Shown piece after piece: positions 54,376 through 61,689 of a DNA stretch of 64,000 nucleotides. The notes under the pieces are model-generated. The model was not told the origin of the DNA. It did no database searches and was given only the letters and a program-made list of their open reading frames with translations. Each line of letters opens with the position of its first letter. Positions within the stretch are counted from its first letter, which is position 1. The DNA is from Candidatus Cryptobacteroides choladohippi (lineage in GTDB: Bacteria > Bacteroidota > Bacteroidia > Bacteroidales > UBA932): NCBI GenBank assembly GCA_018065985.1, contig JAGHSF010000044.1:1-64000 (forward strand). The letters are read 5' to 3'. The position numbers and the translations under genes are program-made.

Positions 54376-54383
54376 CAAATATA
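54376..54383 (-). promoter_or_regulatory. -7 element of the 5-formyl-THF cyclo-ligase gene
   Basis: TATATTTG on the minus strand (CAAATATA at 54376-54383) is a perfect TAnnTTTG about 51 nt upstream of the start codon. Confidence 0.5.
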
Positions 54384-54427
54384 GCAAATGCCGTAAGAAA
54401 ATGCCCTCAGGACAGCAAAAATGTCGA

Positions 54428-54469
54428 TGTAACATTTTTGTAACCATAAAGTACTATCTTGTTTCTTTC
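54428..54469. repeat. Conserved 42-bp intergenic block, copy 1
   Basis: TGTAACATTTTTGTAACC and, further on, GTACTATCTTGTTTCTTTC align without gaps to 57438-57479 with 33 of 42 identities. It lies ~100 nt upstream of the leftward cyclo-ligase start and just past the 3' end of the MATE gene. Confidence 0.5.
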
Positions 54470-54503
54470 TTTGATTACTAGCGAATTACGCAAGTACCAC
54501 TCA

Positions 54504-55835
54504 TCAATAGCCATATCGCTTCCGATAAGCCAGAATCAGAGTGGCAGAAAGGATCAAGGCAAGGATTTCAGCAGCATTCACGGCATACCAGATGCCGTCG
54601 ATACCCACTATTGCGGGCAGAATGAACACGGCTGCAAGCTCGAAGACGAGGGTTCTCACAAAGGCCGCCACCGCCGATACCACACCGTTGTTCAAGGCGG
54701 TGAACCAGGCCGACGTGAACATGTTGAAGCCGCAGATGAAGAAGCTCAGCATATAGATCCTGGTGGCGTGCACGCACAGATTGCAGAGAGGCTCGTCATA
54801 CCCTACGAAGCACTTCGCTATGGTGGGCGCAAGCAGCTCCGCCAGAACTACCATGGCAACCCCGCCAATCGCGATAAGCACCATGCTCCGCTCCAGCAGG
54901 CTGCGTATCTCCGCCCTGTTCCCCGCCCCGTAATTGTAGGACACGACCTGGGATATTCCCATGTTGTACCCGATGAAGACGGCAGCGAAGGCAAAACCCA
55001 TGTACATGATTATTCCGTATGCCGACACACCGTCGGCACCGATGTAGCGCATCAGCTGCCAGTTGTAGCAGATTCCAATGATGTTCAGGGCTATGTTGCC
55101 GACGAACTCGGAGAGGCCGTTCGAGCAGGATTTGGCCACGCTGCGCCAGTCAAACCCGCAGCGGACCATCCTGAGATGGGTCCTGTTGCGCCCTGACGAG
55201 AAATAGAGCAGAGGATACACTCCCCCGAGGCTCAGGGCTATGGCGCTGGACACCGCCGCTCCCGGAAGCCCCCAGCCGAGCACTGCCACGAACAGGGCGT
55301 CCAGCAGAATGTTGGTCACACCGCTCGCTATGCTCATTGCAGTTCCCAGATCAGGCTTCTCGGCCACCATGAAGAATGGCTGGAACGCCATCTGCAGCAT
55401 GAAGAAAGGCATGATGGAAACGAGTATCCGCCCATAGGTGACCGCCGGCTTCAGGAGCGCGTCGTCGGCACCGAGCCACAGCACGACCCTGGGCATGAAC
55501 ACGAACATCAGCACGGCTATGGCGATGCCCGCCACGATGGTGAGCCTCACCAGCATCGAGAATATGCGGTTGGCCTTCTCCGGGTCACCCTCGCCGAAGG
55601 TCTTGGATACCAGGGCGCTGCCTCCGGAGCCTATCATCAGGCCGAGGGCGCCCACGAGGGCTATTGCAGGCCACACCAGGTTCATTCCGGCAAAGGCGTC
55701 GCTGCCTGCATAGTTGGAGATGAACAGGCCGTCCACGATGCTGTACACCGACGTGACCAGCATCATGAGCACCATGGGTGTCATGGCCTTGACTATTCTT
55801 CTGTAGCCGTAATGTCCGGAAAGCTCGACCGTCAT
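54504..55835 (-). CDS. MATE-family efflux transporter
   Basis: The 443-residue protein has about 12 hydrophobic segments in two halves and family marks such as IGSGGSALVSKTFGEGD near 67, YNMGISQVVSYNYGAGN near 295 and FFICGFNMFTSAWFTALNNG near 365. It exports cationic or amphipathic compounds by Na+ or H+ exchange across the inner membrane. It overlaps the upstream esterase-like gene by 4 nt, so the two are cotranslated. Substrate unknown. Confidence 0.9.
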   Translation of the reverse strand: MTVELSGHYGYRRIVKAMTPMVLMMLVTSVYSIVDGLFISNYAGSDAFAGMNLVWPAIALVGALGLMIGSGGSALVSKTFGEGDPEKANRIFSMLVRLTIVAGIAIAVLMFVFMPRVVLWLGADDALLKPAVTYGRILVSIMPFFMLQMAFQPFFMVAEKPDLGTAMSIASGVTNILLDALFVAVLGWGLPGAAVSSAIALSLGGVYPLLYFSSGRNRTHLRMVRCGFDWRSVAKSCSNGLSEFVGNIALNIIGICYNWQLMRYIGADGVSAYGIIMYMGFAFAAVFIGYNMGISQVVSYNYGAGNRAEIRSLLERSMVLIAIGGVAMVVLAELLAPTIAKCFVGYDEPLCNLCVHATRIYMLSFFICGFNMFTSAWFTALNNGVVSAVAAFVRTLVFELAAVFILPAIVGIDGIWYAVNAAEILALILSATLILAYRKRYGY

Positions 55836-56527
55836 GCCGCCTCCTCGGCGGGAGCGCCGGCAAGAAGTGAATCGACGGCCTTGTCAAACTTGGGCAGTAT
55901 CGGAGAGAAATGCGTGCCTGAGACCATCTCGAAGGTCACATCCACGTTTCTGCTTTCAAGCAGGGCCACGGTCTCGCGCGTGCGGTCCTCGACTGTGGCC
56001 ATGCGCCTGTCGGCAGTGTTCTTTTCCTTGACGCCGAGCGAGATGTAAACCTTGACCTCAGGAAACGCAGGGACCTTTGCCAGCCAGTCGGTGAACCCGT
56101 CGAACCACAATGATCCCGAAATGGAGCCGAGACCGCTGAACACGTTGGTCTTGCCGAGGGTCCACATGGTAAAGAGACCAGAAAGTGAAACACCTATCAG
56201 ATAGCGTTTTGCGATGCTTAACCTATACATTTGCTCAATGTACGGAACGTAATCGCTGACAAGTTCCTTGAGGTACATCTGGGCGCCACCCTCGAACTCC
56301 TTCTCCCTCTTCATCACGCCATCGGCCTTCCAGGGTGACATGTCCTTGTTCCAGTCCATGCCGCTGACAACGACGACGGTGCTCTGCGTACGGCCGGCCG
56401 TCTTTTCGGCCCACTTCACCGCATCGGCGAGCAGACCGTCAGGCACAAGCACATAAATAACGCGGTCTGCGCCTTCGGCAACAGCCACGTCAAATCGAGC
56501 CTGATGGTATGCCCTGGTTTGAATCAT
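55832..56527 (-). CDS. Alpha/beta-hydrolase (esterase-like)
   Basis: From the ATG at 56527 the protein has 231 residues. GVSLSGLFTMW near 128 is the nucleophile elbow (GxSxSG), SISGSLWFDGF follows as in esterase D/enterochelin-esterase-like folds, and SGTHFSP near 205 carries the catalytic His. No signal peptide is seen, so it is probably cytoplasmic. Its stop overlaps the MATE start by 4 nt; a joint role such as modifying and exporting a compound is possible but unproved. Confidence 0.75.
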   Translation of the reverse strand: MIQTRAYHQARFDVAVAEGADRVIYVLVPDGLLADAVKWAEKTAGRTQSTVVVVSGMDWNKDMSPWKADGVMKREKEFEGGAQMYLKELVSDYVPYIEQMYRLSIAKRYLIGVSLSGLFTMWTLGKTNVFSGLGSISGSLWFDGFTDWLAKVPAFPEVKVYISLGVKEKNTADRRMATVEDRTRETVALLESRNVDVTFEMVSGTHFSPILPKFDKAVDSLLAGAPAEEAA

Positions 56528-56610
56528 GGCACGAAGGTACTGCTTTTCCGCCAATTTAGCAATTCAAATGGCAGTGCAAAGATGCCGGGCCGCACCACGG
56601 GCCCGGGCAC

Positions 56611-57327
56611 CTATCCTTTCAGAAATCGCTGGCGCTCTTCCTCGGGGAATTTCTCTATCGCATAGCGCAGCATCGTGCGGGGCATTGTACCGCATCTGGG
56701 CGCCAGGAAGTCGCGCAGCGCCCGGCCATCCCTCTTGCCGGCCTCGCGAAGCAGCCAGCCCACGGCCTTCTGGATGAGGTCATGCTCATGATGCAGCAGG
56801 ATGTCCGCAATCGCGAAGGCGTCATCCACCTGTCCTTCACGGATGAACGCCAGGCATGACACTATCGCAATGCGCTGCTCCCATATCGTCTTTCCGCCGC
56901 GGGCAAGATCATAGAGCAGTGTCCTGTCCTTGTCGAGCAGCCAGCGGCCCACGATCTCATGGCACGAGAGGTCGACCAGATCCCAGTTGTTGATATACTG
57001 CGTGTGCGCGAGATAGAAGTCGACGATCCTGCCCTGCTCCGCGGGATTCCTGCGAGCCTGCGCGAACAGCTTCACCAGGATGAAAAGCGAGCACATGCGG
57101 ATCTCATGGTACTGCGATTCCAGCAGAGGTTCAACGTCCTGCAGGGTGCACCCTTTCCAGCATGTCCGCACCACCTCCCTGGTCTGAGGGACCTTTATGC
57201 CGAGAAACTTGTCTCCCTCGCCGTACTCGCCGGGACCCGTCTTGAAGAAACGGGACAGATTGTCCACCTGCGCGGGGTTCTGCAGAGACATCATAACGGC
57301 CGCAATTTCGTTGCTTTTCCTTTCCAT
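56611..57327 (-). CDS. AlkD-like DNA alkylation repair protein
   Basis: The 238-residue protein is built of HEAT-like helical repeats. GVKVPQTREVV-like sequence near 47, NNWDLVDLSCHEIVGRWL near 125 (the Trp-Asp-x-x-Asp stretch that contacts the lesion) and AVGWLLREAGKRD near 200 are typical of AlkD glycosylases, which excise alkylated bases such as 3-methyladenine and 7-methylguanine. The ATG at 57327 is preferred to the one at 57336, because the -7 element at 57346-57353 would leave almost no leader for the longer form. Confidence 0.88.
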   Translation of the reverse strand: MERKSNEIAAVMMSLQNPAQVDNLSRFFKTGPGEYGEGDKFLGIKVPQTREVVRTCWKGCTLQDVEPLLESQYHEIRMCSLFILVKLFAQARRNPAEQGRIVDFYLAHTQYINNWDLVDLSCHEIVGRWLLDKDRTLLYDLARGGKTIWEQRIAIVSCLAFIREGQVDDAFAIADILLHHEHDLIQKAVGWLLREAGKRDGRALRDFLAPRCGTMPRTMLRYAIEKFPEEERQRFLKG

Positions 57328-57345
57328 AAGCTGCATTTGTCATTG

Positions 57346-57353
57346 CAAATATA
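57346..57353 (-). promoter_or_regulatory. -7 element of the AlkD-like gene
   Basis: TATATTTG on the minus strand (CAAATATA at 57346-57353) is a perfect TAnnTTTG placed 19 nt before the ATG at 57327, implying a leader of about 12 nt. Confidence 0.5.
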
Positions 57354-57436
57354 TGCACTTCTTTTTGAATTGCGCAACGCATCCGCAAAGAGGGCCCGCA
57401 GCCCTCCCAGCAGCTCAAAAATACCGCAAAATACCG

Positions 57437-57456
57437 CTATAACAATTTTGTTATAG
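57437..57456. promoter_or_regulatory. 20-bp palindrome in the alkD-mscS divergent region
   Basis: CTATAACAATTTTGTTATAG is a perfect palindrome with 9-bp arms. It overlaps the second copy of the 42-bp block. It lies 110 nt before the AlkD-like start and 164 nt before the channel start, and could be a regulator site for either. Confidence 0.45.
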
Positions 57457-57479
57457 TATTGTACTATTTTGTTTCTTTC
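57438..57479. repeat. Conserved 42-bp intergenic block, copy 2
   Basis: This aligns with 54428-54469 (33 of 42 identities; the last 19 bases have one mismatch). In both places the block lies 100-110 nt upstream of a leftward start codon. Confidence 0.5.
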
Positions 57480-57570
57480 ATTGTTTTTCAATGCTTTATA
57501 TATCATACACGATAACACAGGCCAATATGCCTGATGCGGAGCACTCCAGGCCCGCAAAGGCGTCTTATCC

Positions 57571-57601
57571 TTGTAAAATTCCCCGCTAATTCGTATTTTT
57601 G
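57571..57601 (+). promoter_or_regulatory. Promoter of the MscS-type channel gene
   Basis: TATTTTTG at 57594-57601 matches TAnnTTTG, with TTG at 57571-57573 as -33 element 20 nt upstream. The ATG used is 19 nt downstream. Confidence 0.5.
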
Positions 57602-57619
57602 CAGCGTGAAATACAGATC

Positions 57620-58576
57620 ATGTTGACAATACTCAGATTCGCCGCAGATTCCCTGGCCCTGGAAAAGACCAGAAAGGTTCTGCTTGACACCGTCGGAAAG
57701 TCCGACATCGAAAAAGGCATCATTTCATCCATTGACAGTATGACCAGTGTACCGGCCGACCAGCTGGTGCCTGCCCTGCTGGACAAGGGCATCACCTTCG
57801 GCCTGAAGGTGGTTGCCGCCATTCTAATCTATATCGCGGGAGGATGGCTGATTCGTCTGGTCAAGAAGTTCCTCAGGAGCTTCTTCAAACGCAAGCAGAC
57901 CGAACCTGCCATAGTCTCGTTCACCACCAGCCTTGTGACAGCCCTGCTGTGGGTACTGGTGATCGTTATCACGGTAGGCACCCTGGGCATAGAGACAACT
58001 TCCCTGGCAGCGCTGCTGGCAGCCGGAGGCATGGCCATAGGCATGGCACTGAGCGGCACCGTTCAAAATTTTGCAGGCGGTGTCATGATATTGATTTTCA
58101 AGCCTTTCAAGGTAGGAGACTACATTGAAGCTCAAGGTTTCGCCGGAACCGTGTCAGAGGTGAACATCACGGCCACCAAGCTCGTGACTCTCGACAACCG
58201 CGTGGTTATCCTGCCCAACGGCCCGCTCCAGAGCGGCTCTGTGAACAACTACTCGAAGCTTCCCTACAGAAGGGTCGACCTTACAATAGGTGTGGAGTAC
58301 GGCTCTGACGCCAATGCCGTGAAGGAGGCCATCCTCGGCATCGCCAAGGCCGACGACAGGATACTCACAAAGGAGCAGGGAGCTCCAGCCGACCCGTTCA
58401 TAGCCCTCTCCAACCTGGGGGCCAGCAGCGTGGACTTCACGGTCAGGCTCTGGACCAGGAGCGAGAACTACTGGGGAGTCTACTTCGACACCAACGAGAG
58501 CATATACAGGACCCTGCCTGCCAACGGCATCCAGTTCCCGTTCACGCAGATCCAGGTGCACATGGACAATCAGTAA
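57620..58576 (+). CDS. Small-conductance mechanosensitive channel (MscS family)
   Basis: The protein has 318 residues from the ATG at 57620 (a TTG at 57599 is also in frame). It has three hydrophobic segments, then the pore helix with ALLAAGGMAIGMALSGTVQNFAGGVMILIFKPF near 120-155 in which small residues pack as in MscS TM3, a beta domain with FAGTVSEVNITATKLVTLDNRVVILPNG near 170-200, and the C-terminal alpha/beta domain. It opens under membrane tension to release solutes on osmotic downshock. A short FecCD-like gene follows after 5 nt. Confidence 0.93.
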   Translation: MLTILRFAADSLALEKTRKVLLDTVGKSDIEKGIISSIDSMTSVPADQLVPALLDKGITFGLKVVAAILIYIAGGWLIRLVKKFLRSFFKRKQTEPAIVSFTTSLVTALLWVLVIVITVGTLGIETTSLAALLAAGGMAIGMALSGTVQNFAGGVMILIFKPFKVGDYIEAQGFAGTVSEVNITATKLVTLDNRVVILPNGPLQSGSVNNYSKLPYRRVDLTIGVEYGSDANAVKEAILGIAKADDRILTKEQGAPADPFIALSNLGASSVDFTVRLWTRSENYWGVYFDTNESIYRTLPANGIQFPFTQIQVHMDNQ

Positions 58577-58581
58577 CGGGC

Positions 58582-59382
58582 ATGCTCAGCATACTATATG
58601 TCATACTCTGCGGAATAGCGCTGCCAGTCGGCGGCGTGCAGATGCAGTACCTGTGGCGCAACCAGCTTGGCGACATCTACTCTCTGGGCCTGGGAAGCGC
58701 CGCCTGTCTGGGTGCAGCCACCGCCACCATGACAGGATGGTGCTCGCTGACGATGGGGGCCTTCATCTGCCAGGCCGCATGCGCGGTCATAGTGTCACTC
58801 GTCGCTCTCAGGCTCGACACGTCGCGTCTCATCACTTTCGGCATACTGTTCGGCACATTCGTCGGATCCATAGGCACCATAGTCGTGACAAATGCCCCCA
58901 CGGGGGACCTGCTCAGGCAGTACTACCTCTGGGGCGCCGCCAACTTCAAGCTGGAGGGAGTCACCACCGCCGACGTCATGGCAAGCCTTGCCATGTTCTC
59001 AGCCGGACTCGCAGTGGCTCTGCTGTGCGCAAAGCGCCTCACGATGCACTACAAGGGCGAAATCGAGCTATCGAACGCATCTAAGGCGGGCCTGCTCTTC
59101 ATGACAAGCGTGCTGGTGACCAGCGTCGTGAGCATCTGCGGAACCATAGGATTCGTGAGTCTGGGCATCCCCAACCTGGCCAGGGTCATCATCAGGCCTG
59201 GCGACATACGCAAGCAATATGCGCTGTCCTCCGCAATGGGAACCGCCCTGCTGCTCGTGACCTATATCGTGGTGGAGAAGTGCAACTTCGGCATCTACCT
59301 GCCCGTCAGCGCCACCATGGCGCTCATCGCCCTCCCGCTTATGGTCGTTCTCTTCAGAAAGAAATCCGGGCAGGATTTTTGA
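58582..59382 (+). CDS. FecCD-type ABC permease, short N-terminus
   Basis: The 266-residue membrane protein matches BtuC/FecCD iron- or cobalamin-transport permeases from their second helix on: GGVQMQYLWRNQLGDIYSLGLGSAACLGA corresponds to the GAxxQxxxRNPLADPxxLG segment, and GFVSLGIPNLARVIIRPGDIRKQYALSSAMGT near 190 to the conserved loop that meets the ATPase. The normal first helix and RLPR segment (about 60 residues) are missing, and no start could restore them because the channel gene ends 5 nt upstream. No ATPase or binding-protein gene is beside it. It may be a degenerate or specialised permease. Confidence 0.75.
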   Translation: MLSILYVILCGIALPVGGVQMQYLWRNQLGDIYSLGLGSAACLGAATATMTGWCSLTMGAFICQAACAVIVSLVALRLDTSRLITFGILFGTFVGSIGTIVVTNAPTGDLLRQYYLWGAANFKLEGVTTADVMASLAMFSAGLAVALLCAKRLTMHYKGEIELSNASKAGLLFMTSVLVTSVVSICGTIGFVSLGIPNLARVIIRPGDIRKQYALSSAMGTALLLVTYIVVEKCNFGIYLPVSATMALIALPLMVVLFRKKSGQDF

Positions 59383-59414
59383 AGCAAGTCAGCAAAATCC
59401 AATCAAGATAGAAA

Positions 59415-59981
59415 ATGAGAACGATGTCCATCATCACCGCAATGGCAATCTGCATTGTTTCATGCAGTTCAGGGCCGAGGTCAGACCAGTACAAGGACGC
59501 AGTCAGGGAAGAGATCGTACGCCTTGTGGGCGCCGACGCAAAAGTGAGCTTCAACACCTTCGAACTCCTGGAGTCCACCACATATGCCGACGAACTCGAC
59601 TACCGCAAGGGCCTCATCACAGCCAGACATTCCATGAACGACAAGTTCCAGAAGCAGTATGAGGGTCAGGGCATGAAGACGAATGCCCTGAAGAAACTCG
59701 ACGCCCTGATGAAGGACGAGGACGTGCTCAAGGGAATAGAGGCCATACGTGAACGCATGGCCGCCGCAGACTCCCTCGACAAGGTTGCCTACCATGTTTA
59801 CAGTTTCACAGGCGAGGCCAGGTGCAAGGGCATCACAACAACGTTCAAGGACTACTTCGCATGCGTCACCCCTGACGGTGAGATCCTGTCAGTCACCGAC
59901 AACAGGAAAGCCATACGCAAGGGCCTCGGAAAGATAATAGAAGGTTACAACACCATCCTCAAGTCAGGAAGGGAAGAATAG
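59415..59981 (+). CDS. Hypothetical lipoprotein
   Basis: The 188-residue protein has a lipoprotein signal (MAICIVSCSSG, Cys near 18). The mature part is mainly helical and charged, ending in a beta-rich segment (YHVYSFTGEARCKGITTTFKDYFACVTPDGEILSVTD). No catalytic motif is visible and I do not recognise the family. It lies 32 nt after the permease-like gene and converges on the helicase gene with 4 nt between their stops. Confidence 0.65.
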   Translation: MRTMSIITAMAICIVSCSSGPRSDQYKDAVREEIVRLVGADAKVSFNTFELLESTTYADELDYRKGLITARHSMNDKFQKQYEGQGMKTNALKKLDALMKDEDVLKGIEAIRERMAAADSLDKVAYHVYSFTGEARCKGITTTFKDYFACVTPDGEILSVTDNRKAIRKGLGKIIEGYNTILKSGREE

Positions 59982-59985
59982 AGCC

Positions 59986-61689
59986 CTATTTCTTCGGCCG
60001 CTTCTTCTTCCATTCCTTCTTCCTGCCGTCTTTCTTTCCGCCGGCAGGCTTCTGGTTGATCTTGTTGCCGCGGTCTATCTGCTCGTCCGTCGCCAGGCTG
60101 ACCTTGATGGACCTTCCGCGCAGTTTGAGCGTACTCAGCTGGAAAATCACTTCGTCGGCAAACTCATCCTTCACATCAAAGAGAGTGTAGCGGGTGAACA
60201 GGTCTATCCTGCCCACCTCAACCTCATGCCTCAGGCATCCGTTCAGCATGCCCAGCAGCTCCTTGGGTCCCATTCCGTCCATACGGCCTATGTTGATGAA
60301 CAGTTTGGTGAATCCCTCCTCCCTCTGGACAATGACCCTCTGGCGGCCTGAACCGTCCTGTTCCGTCTCGAAGTCCTCGTCGTCCTGGTAGTAGGCAAGG
60401 AAGCGGTGGAACTCGAGGGACACCAGGCGCTTGATGATCTCCTCCTTGTCGAGCCAGCCGAGCTTGCCGTACACGGCGGGAAGGATGTCCTGCAGCTCCT
60501 CATCGTCCACCTCGACGTTCTCGAGGCTGTCCATGAGATTGAATATCTGCTTGCTGCAGATCTCCTTGCCCGTGGGAATGCGGCCGGCCTCGAAAGTCTG
60601 CCTGAGAGTCTTCTCTATTCCGAGTATGCGCTTCTTCTCCCTGAGGTTGATGATCGATATCGATATGCCCGTCTTCCCGGCGCGGCCGGTCCTGCCGCTG
60701 CGATGGGTATATACCTCGTTGTCGTCGGGAAGAGTGTAGTTTATCACATGCGTAAGGTCGTCGACGTCCAGGCCGCGGGCCGCCACGTCGGTGGCTACCA
60801 GAAGCTGTATGTTGTGAAGGCGGAAACGCTGCATCACATTGTCACGCTGCGCCTGCGAGAGGTCGCCGTGCAGGGCATCGACGTTGTATCCGTCCTTTAT
60901 GAGCCTGTCGGACACTTCCTGCGTCTCTGCCTTGGTGCGGCAGAATATTATTCCGTAGATGCGGGGATAGAAGTCCACCACCCTCTTGAGAGTCCTGTAC
61001 TTCTCAGTGGCCCTGACGGTGTAGTAGATATGGCGCACGGAGGATGTACCCTCGTTCTTCCCGCCTATGACTATCTCCTTCGGCTCGCGCATGTACTTCC
61101 TTGACAGTTTCTCTATCTCCTCCGGCATGGTGGCCGAGAAGAGCAGGGTGCTGCGGCTTTCCGGGACCCCGGCGAGAATGGCGTCGATATCTTCAAGAAA
61201 GCCCATGTTGAGCATTTCGTCGGCCTCGTCCATGACCACGGTGCCAACCGTGGACAGATCGAGCGCGCCGCGCCTGCAGAGGTCGAGAAGGCGGCCCGGA
61301 GTGGCGACAACGATATGCACGCCCTTCCTGATCTCGTCGATCTGGTTCTTGATGGAGGCTCCGCCGTACACCGCAATGACTCTGAGAGCGTCAAGATGGC
61401 AGGAGTAGTCCTTCAGGTCGGCTGCTATCTGCATGCAGAGCTCCCTGGTCGGGCTGAGTATAAGAGTCTGCACCGAGCGCTGCGACAGGTCTGTCCTCTG
61501 CAGCACCGGGAGACCGAACGCTGCAGTCTTGCCGGTACCAGTCTGGGCCAGCGCGATAAGGTCCCCTCCCCCTCCAAGGAGGAAGGGAATGACCTCGGAC
61601 TGAACAGGCATCGGGTTTTCGAAGCCAAGCTCCCGGACAGCCTCCAGAAGAGGCTCCGAGAGGGCGAATTCTTCAAAACCGTTCATCAT
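59986..61689 (-). CDS. DEAD-box RNA helicase with DbpA-type RNA-binding domain
   Basis: The 567-residue protein shows all DEAD-box motifs: PMPVQSEVIP (Q motif), AQTGTGKT near 47, VMDEADEM near 150, SAT near 180 and HRSGRTGRAGKTG near 325, followed by a C-terminal domain of the DbpA/CsdA class (~470-545) and a basic tail rich in Lys and Gly. It remodels RNA in ribosome assembly or cold adaptation. Its stop-side neighbour is the hypothetical lipoprotein; its start overlaps the stop of the GH3 gene by 4 nt, so the two are coupled. Confidence 0.92.
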   Translation of the reverse strand: MMNGFEEFALSEPLLEAVRELGFENPMPVQSEVIPFLLGGGGDLIALAQTGTGKTAAFGLPVLQRTDLSQRSVQTLILSPTRELCMQIAADLKDYSCHLDALRVIAVYGGASIKNQIDEIRKGVHIVVATPGRLLDLCRRGALDLSTVGTVVMDEADEMLNMGFLEDIDAILAGVPESRSTLLFSATMPEEIEKLSRKYMREPKEIVIGGKNEGTSSVRHIYYTVRATEKYRTLKRVVDFYPRIYGIIFCRTKAETQEVSDRLIKDGYNVDALHGDLSQAQRDNVMQRFRLHNIQLLVATDVAARGLDVDDLTHVINYTLPDDNEVYTHRSGRTGRAGKTGISISIINLREKKRILGIEKTLRQTFEAGRIPTGKEICSKQIFNLMDSLENVEVDDEELQDILPAVYGKLGWLDKEEIIKRLVSLEFHRFLAYYQDDEDFETEQDGSGRQRVIVQREEGFTKLFINIGRMDGMGPKELLGMLNGCLRHEVEVGRIDLFTRYTLFDVKDEFADEVIFQLSTLKLRGRSIKVSLATDEQIDRGNKINQKPAGGKKDGRKKEWKKKRPKK

